A DNA stretch of 64,000 nt from positions 1,054,001-1,118,000 of the forward strand of contig NZ_LT635549.1 of assembly GCF_900120155.1 (NCBI RefSeq), given 5' to 3'. This stretch comes from Clostridium sp. Marseille-P3244. GTDB taxonomy: Bacteria > Bacillota > Clostridia > Lachnospirales > Lachnospiraceae. A program made the position numbers and the translations under genes. The notes beneath the pieces are model-generated. The model did no database searches and was not told the origin of the DNA. It saw nothing but the letters and a program-made list of their open reading frames with translations. This document shows positions 41,116 to 48,790 of this stretch, piece by piece (position 1 is the first letter of the stretch; each line of letters starts with the position of its first letter).

Positions 41116-41170
41116 AAATTCTGTGAACGGGGCCGTGTACCTTTTAAAAGGTACCTGTCCCCTTTTGAAG
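41108..41170. repeat. REP-like palindrome E4 at the end of the DUF2752 gene
   Basis: Contains the perfect palindrome GTACCTTTTAAAAGGTAC (41137-41154) flanked by GGGGCCGT and CTGTCCCC. From 41108 the sequence TTTTGTGAAAATTCTGTGAA plus the following GGGGCCGTGTACC matches element E3 on the opposite strand for over 40 bases. Confidence 0.85.
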
Positions 41171-41208
41171 AAGTTGTATCAATTTTCAATAAAATGGAGG
41201 AAATTTAA

Positions 41209-42135
41209 ATGATTAACAAACTGGTGGAAAAGATCAGAAAGACCGGTGCGCCGATTGTCGCAGGACTTGATCCCATGTTGAGTTATATTCCGTCTCACAT
41301 TCTTGACAGAGCATTTGCGGAATACGGTGAAACGCTTGAGGGAGCGGCGGAAGCGGTTTGGCAGTTCAACAAAGCGATTATCGATAATATCTATGATCTG
41401 ATCCCGGCAGTGAAGCCCCAGATCGCTATGTATGAGCAGTTCGGGATTCCGGGTCTGTCAGCTTTTAAAAAGACTGTGGATTACTGTAAGGCAAAAGATC
41501 TTGTTGTGATAGGAGATATCAAGAGAGGAGACATTGGTTCCACCTCGGCGGCATATGCGGCAGGACATCTGGGAAAGGTAAAAGTAGGCACTAAGGAGTA
41601 TGTTCCGTTTGATGAGGATTTTGTTACTGTAAATCCCTATCTTGGCTCGGATGGAGTTAAGCCTTTTGTAGAAGTATGCAAAGAAGAGAAAAAGGGACTT
41701 TTTATCCTTGTAAAAACGTCAAATCCATCCAGCGGTGAATTTCAGGACCAGCTGATCGACGGCCGGCCTCTGTATGAGCTGGTAGGCGAAAAAGTGGCAG
41801 AGTGGGGTTCTGAGTGTATGGGTGATGAGTACAGCTATATTGGGGCTGTCGTAGGAGCTACCTATCCTGAAATGGGGAAGGTACTTAGAAAGATCATGCC
41901 GAAGAGCTATATTCTCGTACCAGGATATGGCGCTCAGGGAGGTCAAGGAAAAGATCTCGTTCATTTCTTTAATGAGGACGGACTTGGAGCGATTGTAAAT
42001 TCCTCCCGTGGGATAATCGCGGCGTATAAGCAGGAGAATTATGCAGAGTTCGGGGAAGAAAATTTTGCAGATGCTTCCAGAGCAGCTGTGGAAGCAATGA
42101 TCGCAGATATCAGAAGAGCCCTGGAAACAAAGTAA
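41209..42135 (+). CDS. pyrF: Orotidine-5'-phosphate decarboxylase (type 2)
   Basis: A 308-residue enzyme of the longer PyrF type, which forms UMP from OMP. The barrel shows APIVAGLDPMLSYIP, KPQIAMYEQFGIPGLSAFKK, the catalytic VVIGDIKRGDIGSTSAAYAA with the Lys-Asp pair, FVTVNPYLGSDGVKPFV and the C-terminal phosphate site ILVPGYGAQGGQGKDLVHFF and NSSRGIIAAYKQ. It heads the pyrF-pyrK-pyrD-pyrE set. GGAGG precedes the start. Repeats lie on both sides of the gene. Confidence 0.96.
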   Translation: MINKLVEKIRKTGAPIVAGLDPMLSYIPSHILDRAFAEYGETLEGAAEAVWQFNKAIIDNIYDLIPAVKPQIAMYEQFGIPGLSAFKKTVDYCKAKDLVVIGDIKRGDIGSTSAAYAAGHLGKVKVGTKEYVPFDEDFVTVNPYLGSDGVKPFVEVCKEEKKGLFILVKTSNPSSGEFQDQLIDGRPLYELVGEKVAEWGSECMGDEYSYIGAVVGATYPEMGKVLRKIMPKSYILVPGYGAQGGQGKDLVHFFNEDGLGAIVNSSRGIIAAYKQENYAEFGEENFADASRAAVEAMIADIRRALETK

Positions 42136-42150
42136 GAAAAAATAAATATA

Positions 42151-42239
42151 TAGAATATTCTGATAATGGTGAAAAAAAGGGGTCAGGTACCTTTTAGAAA
42201 GTACCTGACCCCTTTTGAAAGAGTTATCAGAATATTCTA
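42151..42239. repeat. Nested REP-like palindrome E5 between pyrF and pyrK
   Basis: Outer arms TAGAATATTCTGATAA (42151-42166) and TTATCAGAATATTCTA (42224-42239) are perfect over 16 bases. Inner arms GGGGTCAGGTAC (42179-42190) and GTACCTGACCCC (42201-42212) are perfect over 12. The whole 89-base block can fold as one long hairpin in the mRNA. Confidence 0.9.
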
Positions 42240-42251
42240 AAAGGAGTATAT

Positions 42252-43037
42252 ATGACAGTAATGAAAAAGGAAGCCGCGGCGGTTATTTTTCAGGAGAGAA
42301 TCGCCAGGGATATTTACAGTATGTGGATTGAAACGAATGGAGCTCAGCAGGCGAAGCCCGGACAGTTTGTTTCTATGTATACAGATGATGGAACAAAGCT
42401 TCTTCCAAGGCCGATCAGTATCTGTGAGATCGACGGGGAGAATAAGAGGCTCAGGCTAGTATATCGAGTAACCGGGGAAAACACCGGTACGGAACAATTT
42501 TCTAAAATGAAACAAGGGGACAGAATTGCGGTTATCGGTCCGCTGGGAAATGGATTCCCGATCGAGAGAGCAAAAGGCCGGAGGGCGTTTCTCATAGGTG
42601 GAGGTATTGGCGTGCCGCCCATCCTGGAACTTGCAAAACAGATAAAATGTGAAAAGAAGCAGATCATCGTCGGATACAGAGACAGTGAGACATTTTTGAA
42701 GGAGGAGTTTGAGGCAAACGGTGAAGTTTATATTTCTACCGAAGATGGAAGTGTGGGTATCCGGGGAAATGTACTGGATGCCATTCGGGAGAATGGTCTG
42801 AAGGCGGATATTATTTATGCATGCGGCCCGACACCGATGTTGCGAGCTATAAAAGCCTATGCCAAAGAGAACGAAATCGAATGTTACCTGTCGCTGGAGG
42901 AGCGCATGGCCTGCGGTATTGGCGCATGTCTGGCCTGCGTCTGCCAGACGAAGGAGAAAGATCATCACAGTAATGTAAACAATAAAAGGATCTGTAAAGA
43001 CGGACCGGTATTTTTGTCTACGGAGGTGGAGATCTGA
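42252..43037 (+). CDS. pyrK: Dihydroorotate dehydrogenase B electron-transfer subunit
   Basis: A 261-residue iron-sulfur flavoprotein that passes electrons from PyrD to NAD. The FAD site is LLPRPISICEID, the NAD region RRAFLIGGGIGVPPILELAK and YACGPTPMLRAIKAY, and the [2Fe-2S] cluster is bound by ERMACGIGACLACVCQTKEK plus a later RICKDGPVF cysteine. It overlaps pyrD by one base. Start at 42252 or the ATG at 42261 are both possible. Confidence 0.95.
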   Translation: MTVMKKEAAAVIFQERIARDIYSMWIETNGAQQAKPGQFVSMYTDDGTKLLPRPISICEIDGENKRLRLVYRVTGENTGTEQFSKMKQGDRIAVIGPLGNGFPIERAKGRRAFLIGGGIGVPPILELAKQIKCEKKQIIVGYRDSETFLKEEFEANGEVYISTEDGSVGIRGNVLDAIRENGLKADIIYACGPTPMLRAIKAYAKENEIECYLSLEERMACGIGACLACVCQTKEKDHHSNVNNKRICKDGPVFLSTEVEI

Positions 43038-43939
43038 TGGATACGAGAATTAATATTGCCGGAGTAGAGTGGAAAAACCCGGTGACTGTTGCTTCCGGAA
43101 CTTTTGGCTCCGGAGCTGAATTTGCGGATTATATGGATCTGAACAGACTTGGAGCGGTGACTACAAAGGGAGTGGCGAATATTCCGTGGTCCGGCAACCC
43201 GACACCACGGGTGGCGGAGACGTACGGCGGGATGATGAATGCTGTGGGCCTGCAGAATCCGGGGATCGATGTGTTCTGCCAGAGGGATATTCCTTTTCTG
43301 AAACAATATGATACCAGGATCATTATCAATGTCTGCGGGAGATCCACCGAAGATTACTGCGAGGTGGTGGAGCGCCTGGCAGACGAGGATGTGGATATGT
43401 TAGAGATCAATATCTCTTGCCCAAATGTAAAAGAAGGCGGTATAGCTTTCGGTCAGGATCCGCAAGCTGCCGAGGCAATTACAAAAGCTGTGAAGAAATA
43501 TGCGAAGCAGCCGGTGATCATGAAGCTGAGTCCTAACGTTACCAGTATTTCGGAAATGGCGAAGGCAGTAGAGGCGGGCGGCGCGGACGCGGTTTCGCTG
43601 ATCAATACGATCACGGGGATGAAGATCGATATTCACAGGAAGACCTTCGTGCTGGCCAACAGGACCGGAGGTGTGTCCGGACCGGCAATTCATCCGATTG
43701 CGGTACGAATGGTATATGAGGCGGCAAATGCAGTAAATGTTCCGGTTATCGGCATGGGTGGCATTGCCAGTGCAGAGGATGCGATTGAAATGTTGCTGGC
43801 AGGGGCCAGTGCGGTGTCTGTGGGAACGGCGAATTTTCATGATCCTGCAGTAACAGTCAAGATCATAGAAGGTATAGAGCAGTATATGAAAGATCAGGGA
43901 TTTAAAAATGTAAAAGAAATGATCGGGATTGTCAGATAA
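43037..43939 (+). CDS. pyrD: Dihydroorotate dehydrogenase, catalytic subunit (class 1B)
   Basis: A 300-residue FMN enzyme that oxidises dihydroorotate to orotate. Marks are VTVASGTFGSGAEFADYMDL, GLQNPGIDVFCQRDIPFL, the active-site cysteine in LEINISCPNVKEGGIAFGQD, VIMKLSPNVTSISEMAKAVE and VIGMGGIASAEDAIEMLLAG. Cysteine in place of serine marks class 1, and the partner PyrK marks 1B. The start is coupled to the pyrK stop. Confidence 0.97.
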   Translation: MDTRINIAGVEWKNPVTVASGTFGSGAEFADYMDLNRLGAVTTKGVANIPWSGNPTPRVAETYGGMMNAVGLQNPGIDVFCQRDIPFLKQYDTRIIINVCGRSTEDYCEVVERLADEDVDMLEINISCPNVKEGGIAFGQDPQAAEAITKAVKKYAKQPVIMKLSPNVTSISEMAKAVEAGGADAVSLINTITGMKIDIHRKTFVLANRTGGVSGPAIHPIAVRMVYEAANAVNVPVIGMGGIASAEDAIEMLLAGASAVSVGTANFHDPAVTVKIIEGIEQYMKDQGFKNVKEMIGIVR

Positions 43940-44099
43940 GACAGACTGCCTCCTGGCAGTTGGAGATGAAGAACTGATCAAGATTCATTTTCATACAAAT
44001 GAGCCCTGGAAAGTATTGGAGTACTGCGCCTCTCTTGGTGAGATTTATGATATTGTGGTAGAAGACATGGACAGACAGGCAAGAGGATTAAAAGGATAA
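43929..44099 (+). CDS. Small protein like the middle part of DAK/FakA (dihydroxyacetone kinase-type phosphatase domain)
   Basis: A short frame, at most 56 residues from a TTG at 43929 inside the pyrD end. It reads CLLAVGDEELIKIHFHTNEP, then WKVLEYCASLGEIYDIVVED and ends DRQARGLKG. The GDxxLIKIHxHTNxPxxVLEY pattern is a conserved stretch of FakA/YloV and DhaL-like proteins, where the histidines sit near the phosphate chemistry. Here it stands alone. There is no good ribosome site, so it may be coupled to pyrD or be a gene remnant. I have an unverified memory of similar stand-alone small ORFs in Lachnospiraceae. The gap from 44100 to pyrE shows nothing else. Confidence 0.5.
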   Translation: MSDKTDCLLAVGDEELIKIHFHTNEPWKVLEYCASLGEIYDIVVEDMDRQARGLKG

Positions 44100-44231
44100 T
44101 GCGAGACAGCGGAGATGGATGAGACAAATTGGTGAATTGAAAAACACTATTGATTGTGGTAGAATTGAAAAGAATAAAACGCCGGGATCAGGAAGTATAA
44201 AAGTCCCGTATATGCGGAGGTTTTAAGAGCT

Positions 44232-44912
44232 ATGGAACAATATAAGAAGGAATTTATCGAATTTATGGTGGAAAGCAATGTACTTAAATTCGGAGAGTTC
44301 ACGTTAAAAAGCGGCAGGAAATCTCCGTTTTTCATGAATGCAGGCGCATATGTAACCGGATCTCAGTTAAAAAAGCTGGGGGAATACTATGCCAAAGCGA
44401 TTCATCACAAATACGGTGATGACTTTGATGTACTGTTCGGACCGGCCTACAAGGGGATCCCACTCAGCGTAGTGACTGCTATTGCATACAGCGAACTGTA
44501 CGGGAAAGAGGTCCGTTATTGTTCTGATCGAAAGGAAGAGAAGGACCACGGAGCGGATAAGGGAAATTTCCTGGGCAGCAGTCTGAAAGACGGGGACAGA
44601 ATTATTATGATTGAAGACGTGACCACATCCGGAAAGTCCATGGAGGAGACCGTGCCGAAGGTAAAAGGGGCGGCGGATGTAGAGATTGTCGGACTCATGG
44701 TATCTCTGGATCGTATGGAAGTCGGCAAGGGAGGAGAAAAGTGTGCTCTCGCTGAAGTGAAGGATCTGTATGGATTTGACACGGCTGCCATTGTTTCAAT
44801 GAAAGAAGTTGTCGAGTGCCTGTACAATAAAGAATATAAAGGAAAAGTTGTCATTGATGATACATTAAAAGCAGCGATCGATACATACTATGAAACATAT
44901 GGGGTAAAATAG
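44232..44912 (+). CDS. pyrE: Orotate phosphoribosyltransferase
   Basis: A 226-residue enzyme that joins orotate and PRPP to make OMP. It shows KFGEFTLKSGRKSPFFMNAG, the loop EVRYCSDRKEEKDHGADKGN and the PRPP site RIIMIEDVTTSGKSMEETVP. Together with pyrF, pyrK and pyrD it supplies the last steps of UMP synthesis; pyrB and pyrC are not in the window. Confidence 0.96.
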   Translation: MEQYKKEFIEFMVESNVLKFGEFTLKSGRKSPFFMNAGAYVTGSQLKKLGEYYAKAIHHKYGDDFDVLFGPAYKGIPLSVVTAIAYSELYGKEVRYCSDRKEEKDHGADKGNFLGSSLKDGDRIIMIEDVTTSGKSMEETVPKVKGAADVEIVGLMVSLDRMEVGKGGEKCALAEVKDLYGFDTAAIVSMKEVVECLYNKEYKGKVVIDDTLKAAIDTYYETYGVK

Positions 44913-44924
44913 GAGGCGCGTCTT

Positions 44925-45074
44925 ATGGAAAAAGCATACCTTGCGATGAAAAACAGCGGTGCGGGAAGTATCGTAGTCGGGATTGTCGTTTTAGTGGTCG
45001 GGATCACGGCGGGAGTGCTTTCCATTATTAGTGGAGCAAGCCTGCTGAAACATAAAAGAGAGATCACATTCTGA
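44925..45074 (+). CDS. Small single-pass membrane protein downstream of pyrE
   Basis: A 49-residue frame starting ATG 44925 after AGGAGGCG (44911-44918). It begins MEKAYLAMKNSGAGSIVVG, has a 24-residue hydrophobic helix (IVVLVVGITAGVLSIISG) and a basic end (LLKHKREITF). Good ribosome site, tight spacing to pyrE (12 bases) and clear membrane topology make it a real gene. No function is known to me. Confidence 0.75.
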   Translation: MEKAYLAMKNSGAGSIVVGIVVLVVGITAGVLSIISGASLLKHKREITF

Positions 45075-45089
45075 CAGAAGGACAACTTT

Positions 45090-45250
45090 TAAGGGGACAG
45101 ACCGGGAACGGGTCAGTCCCCTTTTGAACGAGAATTGTGAACGGGGTCGTCCACTTTTTAAAAGGTGCCTGACCCCTTTTAAATGAATATTCAGATAATT
45201 TTGTTAAAAGGTGCCTGTCCCTTTTTATTAAAGTTATCTGACAATTCATG
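45090..45250. repeat. Compound REP-like region E6 between the small membrane protein and the VanZ-like gene
   Basis: Three units in a row. GGGGACAGACC pairs with GGTCAGTCCCC at 45093-45122 (one mismatch). GGGGTCGTCCACTTTTTAAAAGG...GACCCC lies at 45133-45176. An AAAAGGTGCCTGTCCC unit is bounded by imperfect arms TGAATATTCAGATAA (45184-45198) and TTATCTGACAATTCA (45234-45248). GTGAACGGGG (45127-45136) repeats the flank of E3 and E4. Confidence 0.8.
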
Positions 45251-45263
45251 AAGGAGTATTATT

Positions 45264-45740
45264 TTGAGCACTAAGAAAGCCAGAAGGATCAGAGGACTTG
45301 GTAAGGTCCTGTTTGTATTGTATATTCTATTTTTGATCTATTTTTTATGCCTTGCGGAATGGTATGGAAGGGAGGGAACCTGGGAGGAATTCCACTATAA
45401 TCTGGAATTGTTCCGGGAGATTAAAAGATTTGTAACCTATCGGGAGCAGCTTGGCACGGCTGCCGTGTTCGCCAACCTGGCGGGGAATATCCTGATCTTT
45501 GTCCCCTACGGATTTTTTGTCTCGATGGCCAGCAGAACAAGAGGATTTTTTAAAACATTGTTCTACAGCATGGGACTGAGTCTGGCGGTGGAGATTGTAC
45601 AGCTGTTTTCGAGAGTCGGAAGCTTTGATGTAGACGATATCCTCCTGAATACAATCGGAGGAGTCGCAGGATATATTATTTTTTCAATATGCAATCAAAT
45701 AAGGAGAAGATATCATGGGCGGAATCGGAAGAAACGCTGA
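45264..45740 (+). CDS. VanZ-like family membrane protein
   Basis: A 158-residue protein with about four membrane helices: VLFVLYILFLIYFLCLAEW, then NLAGNILIFVPYGFFVSMAS, SLAVEIVQLFSRVGSFDVDD and ILLNTIGGVAGYIIFSI. The N-x-x-GN-x-x-x-F-x-P-x-G and E-x-x-Q...FDxxDxxxNxxG patterns define the VanZ-like family. VanZ itself gives slight teicoplanin resistance, but most family members have no known role. The start is TTG at 45264 with AAGGAG upstream. It overlaps the next gene by 26 bases. Confidence 0.85.
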   Translation: MSTKKARRIRGLGKVLFVLYILFLIYFLCLAEWYGREGTWEEFHYNLELFREIKRFVTYREQLGTAAVFANLAGNILIFVPYGFFVSMASRTRGFFKTLFYSMGLSLAVEIVQLFSRVGSFDVDDILLNTIGGVAGYIIFSICNQIRRRYHGRNRKKR

Positions 45741-46074
45741 TAAAAGGAATGGGAAAAGGAAAGAGAAGAGAACATACGCCAGGAATGGATTTAAGCATTC
45801 TCATATGGGGATACTTTCCTGCTGGTGCGCGGCAGGCGCATTTGCGATTCTGCTGGGCTGCATCGCATGGGCGTTTGTATCCGGAGGCGAGGCGGCGGGC
45901 ATTATAGGAGGGCTGGCGATCGTCTCTGTTATCCTGGCCGGTTTTGGACTGAGGTGGGCGATCCGGGGATTCCGGGAGCGGGAGAAAAATTATCTGACCT
46001 GCAAGATCGGACTTCCGTCCAATGCGGTCGCTCTGATTTTCTTTCTTGCAATTTTTATAGGAGGCCTGAGCTGA
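45715..46074 (+). CDS. DUF6142-like small membrane protein
   Basis: A 119-residue protein: a basic N-terminus (RNADKRNGKRKEKRTYARNG), then FKHSHMGILSCWCAAGAFAI leading into three membrane helices, with RWAIRGFREREKNYLTCKIG between the second and third. I associate the HSxMGIxS and R-G-x-R-E-x-x-K-x-Y pattern with DUF6142, from memory. ATG 45715 follows AAGGAG. The stop overlaps the aminopeptidase start by one base, so it is cotranslated with it. Function unknown. Confidence 0.7.
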   Translation: MGGIGRNADKRNGKRKEKRTYARNGFKHSHMGILSCWCAAGAFAILLGCIAWAFVSGGEAAGIIGGLAIVSVILAGFGLRWAIRGFREREKNYLTCKIGLPSNAVALIFFLAIFIGGLS

Positions 46075-48167
46075 TGCGTGCAGAAGAAATCCAGAAAAAA
46101 AAGAATGAACAATACAGGGAACGTCATGAACTGGCAGTAGAACGGCTGGAACAGATTGGGACGGAAAGGACCGTCCCGGAAGAGTATCTGGACTATTTTC
46201 AGAAAACGGCCGCCTTCCTTCTGAAACTGGAAAATGTAAGACAGATGATCGTAAGCGGCCAGTGGGAGCAGCTCTCCCTGGAAGAAATGCAGAAGATCAA
46301 TCGGGATCTCTACAGCGATATCACCGGGGCGGATTATAAAAAAAGCTACGGGAATCCGGCATATGCCGCCGGCCGGTTCGGCCTGGAGACAGGCCGGCTC
46401 CTGAGCCTTCTCTATGCGGAGGCGCGCGCAGGCATTCCCTGGTCTTTTGAAAACAGGATCGATTATCTGACGATCCTCAGTGAACTGTTTATAGAGGTAT
46501 ACAATTATTTTGAAAACTGTCTGGAAGAGGGGAACGGACCTGAGAAAGACCGGATCAGGCACATCATTTACTGGTATGCCAGCGACTACTGCGACGTGTT
46601 CCTGGCGGACCGGGTGCTGGAGCAGATCGATCCGGAATACACGTTCGCCGCAGAGCTGATCGAAAACAGCGACCTGGACGATGACAGGTATCTGTACCGT
46701 TTCGGGGAATCTATTACGGAGAATGAGCTTGGGACGGCTCGCCATCTGCGGACGCTGCCGGAGGAAACGCTTCAGAAGATGGCCGATGTCTACACGGAAG
46801 GCTACCGGATCGGTTTTATCAACACCGGAAAAGACCTTTCCAGGAAATCAGTGGTTAACATCCGGTATTCCCTCGGATTTGAAAAGGTGATCCGGCTGGC
46901 TATTGAGAATTTCCGGAAAATGGGACTGAAGCCGGTCATTTACCGGGCAGCTTCCAGTGTGATCACAAAGCGGGAACATCACCGGATCGGATACTGTGGG
47001 GCGGCGGCCAACCCGCAGTATGACTATGACCACCGGCAGGATCAGGCTCTGTTTATGGACAAACGATATATTGAGCGCAGACTGGAAGTCATGCGGACCG
47101 TCTATGAGCAGAATCGGGAGCTGACGGCGCAGTTTGCCGGACCTGCGGTGATGGAGACGTTCGGGGAAGCCCCCTTCTCGCCTAAAACCGTGAAGGAAGC
47201 TCCTGCATATACACCGGAGCTAAGAAAGCTGGCACTGGAGTATGACAGCCGGTCGGGGCAGCTGACAAATGAATATATCAAAGGAGAAGAGCGCAGCTTT
47301 ACCATCGTGGCTTATCCGGTACCGGAGATCGGACCGGATTACCCGGAGATATTCAATCAGGTGATCCGCATCAATACTCTGGACGCAAAGCTGTACGAAA
47401 GGGTCCAGCAGACCATGATCGATGCCCTAGATCAGGGAGAATACGTTCATATCAAAGGGGCAGGACCAAACCGTACAGACATGAAAGTGATGCTGCATCC
47501 GCTGAATGATCCGGCCAGAGAGACAAAGTTTGAAAACTGTGTGGCGGACGTAAATATTCCGGTGGGAGAAGTGTTCACTTCCCCGGTGCTGGAAGGGACT
47601 TCCGGCACGCTCCATGTGACCCGGGTGTATCTGGAGGGCCTGCAGTACCGGGATCTGGAACTGGTCTTTGAAGACGGGCGGATCACGGACTACAGGTGCG
47701 GCAATTTTGACAGCGAAGAAGAAGGACGCAGGTATCTTTCTGACAATGTCCTGAAGAATCACAGCTCTTTGCCGCTGGGCGAGTTTGCCATCGGGACCAA
47801 CACAACGGCATATGTGACGGCAAAGAAGTTCGGCATTGAGGACAAGATGCCGATCCTGATCGCGGAGAAGACAGGCCCTCACTTCGCCGTGGGAGACACG
47901 TGCTATTCCTGGAGCGAGGATATCCGCGTGTACAACCCCAACGGAAAAGAGATCATAGCCAGGGACAACTCCGTCTCCCTGCAGAGAAAGACCGACATAT
48001 CGAAAGCCTATTTCCACTGCCACACAGATATAACCATACCTTATGAAGAGTTAGAAGAAATAAGTGTAGTGACAAAAGAAGGCAAACACATTATACTAAT
48101 AAAAGACGGGAAATTCGTACTTCCGGGGACGGAGGTCCTCAATGAACCATTGAACAGAATGTCCTGA
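46074..48167 (+). CDS. M29-family aminopeptidase with a long N-terminal helical domain
   Basis: A 697-residue protein. The last 360 residues match thermophilic M29 aminopeptidases (AmpS/AmpII): VHIKGAGPNRTDMKVMLHPL, ENCVADVNIPVGEVFTSPVL with a metal-binding Glu, TNTTAYVTAKKFGIEDKMPI, LIAEKTGPHFAVGDTCYSW with Glu and His ligands, and AYFHCHTDITIPYEEL with the last His-x-Asp pair. The first 330 residues are helical and acidic, contain no motif I know, and are absent from the classical enzyme of about 400 residues. The extra part may control access or oligomer form. It is cytoplasmic, with no signal peptide. ATG 46074 begins right at the upstream stop. Confidence 0.82.
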   Translation: MRAEEIQKKKNEQYRERHELAVERLEQIGTERTVPEEYLDYFQKTAAFLLKLENVRQMIVSGQWEQLSLEEMQKINRDLYSDITGADYKKSYGNPAYAAGRFGLETGRLLSLLYAEARAGIPWSFENRIDYLTILSELFIEVYNYFENCLEEGNGPEKDRIRHIIYWYASDYCDVFLADRVLEQIDPEYTFAAELIENSDLDDDRYLYRFGESITENELGTARHLRTLPEETLQKMADVYTEGYRIGFINTGKDLSRKSVVNIRYSLGFEKVIRLAIENFRKMGLKPVIYRAASSVITKREHHRIGYCGAAANPQYDYDHRQDQALFMDKRYIERRLEVMRTVYEQNRELTAQFAGPAVMETFGEAPFSPKTVKEAPAYTPELRKLALEYDSRSGQLTNEYIKGEERSFTIVAYPVPEIGPDYPEIFNQVIRINTLDAKLYERVQQTMIDALDQGEYVHIKGAGPNRTDMKVMLHPLNDPARETKFENCVADVNIPVGEVFTSPVLEGTSGTLHVTRVYLEGLQYRDLELVFEDGRITDYRCGNFDSEEEGRRYLSDNVLKNHSSLPLGEFAIGTNTTAYVTAKKFGIEDKMPILIAEKTGPHFAVGDTCYSWSEDIRVYNPNGKEIIARDNSVSLQRKTDISKAYFHCHTDITIPYEELEEISVVTKEGKHIILIKDGKFVLPGTEVLNEPLNRMS

Positions 48168-48219
48168 TTATCCAATTACTATGGTTTATTACGATAAACG
48201 CTTCAAAGGAGGAAATGAA

Positions 48220-48729
48220 ATGCCAAAAGTAGGAATCGTCATGGGCAGCGACTCAGATCTGAAAGTGATGAGCAAGGCGGCTTCCATGCTGGAAAAACTC
48301 GGGATCGACTATGAGATGACTATCATCTCTGCCCACCGGATGCCGGATGTCTTTTTCGACTGGGCGAAGTCGGCAGAGGGAAAAGGGATCAAGGTGATCA
48401 TCGCCGGAGCAGGAATGGCGGCCCATCTTCCGGGAATGTGCGCTGCGCTGTTCCCGATGCCGGTGATCGGTGTGCCCATGTCAGGCAAGAACCTGGACGG
48501 CATGGACGCGCTTTATTCTATCGTACAGATGCCCCCGGGAATCCCGGTAGCCACAGTCGCCATCGACGGCGGGATGAACGCTGCCATCCTCGCGGCCAGG
48601 ATCCTGGCTGTGTCGGATGAAGAAGTACTGAAGAAGCTGAAGGATTATTCCAGAGAGATGAAAGATACGGTGCAGGCGAAAGCGGACCGTTTAAATGAGA
48701 TCGGATACGAGGCGTATCTGAACAACTGA
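48220..48729 (+). CDS. purE: 5-(carboxyamino)imidazole ribonucleotide mutase
   Basis: A 169-residue class I PurE. It starts PKVGIVMGSDSDLKVMSKAA and has TIISAHRMPDVFFDWAKSAE with the catalytic His, IIAGAGMAAHLPGMCAALFP and VPMSGKNLDGMDALYSIVQM. It moves the carboxyl group of N5-CAIR to give CAIR. The partner purK is not adjacent. Start 48220 follows AAAGGAGG; a longer frame from 48181 adds thirteen unrelated residues. First gene of a purE-purM-purN-purD set. Confidence 0.96.
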   Translation: MPKVGIVMGSDSDLKVMSKAASMLEKLGIDYEMTIISAHRMPDVFFDWAKSAEGKGIKVIIAGAGMAAHLPGMCAALFPMPVIGVPMSGKNLDGMDALYSIVQMPPGIPVATVAIDGGMNAAILAARILAVSDEEVLKKLKDYSREMKDTVQAKADRLNEIGYEAYLNN

Positions 48730-48790
48730 CCAGTAACTGTCCCCCGGCGGCACGAAAGTCCGGCAAGGGGAAGGATAAGGAGAAAAGAGT

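Noticed and set aside
41108-45250. CRISPR array
   Set aside because: The repeats are palindromic, unequal in spacing and scattered between genes; there are no spacers or cas genes.
45825-46073. Longer start for the M29 aminopeptidase
   Set aside because: The added 83 residues overlap the DUF6142-like gene in another frame and look random; the ATG at 46074 abuts the upstream stop.
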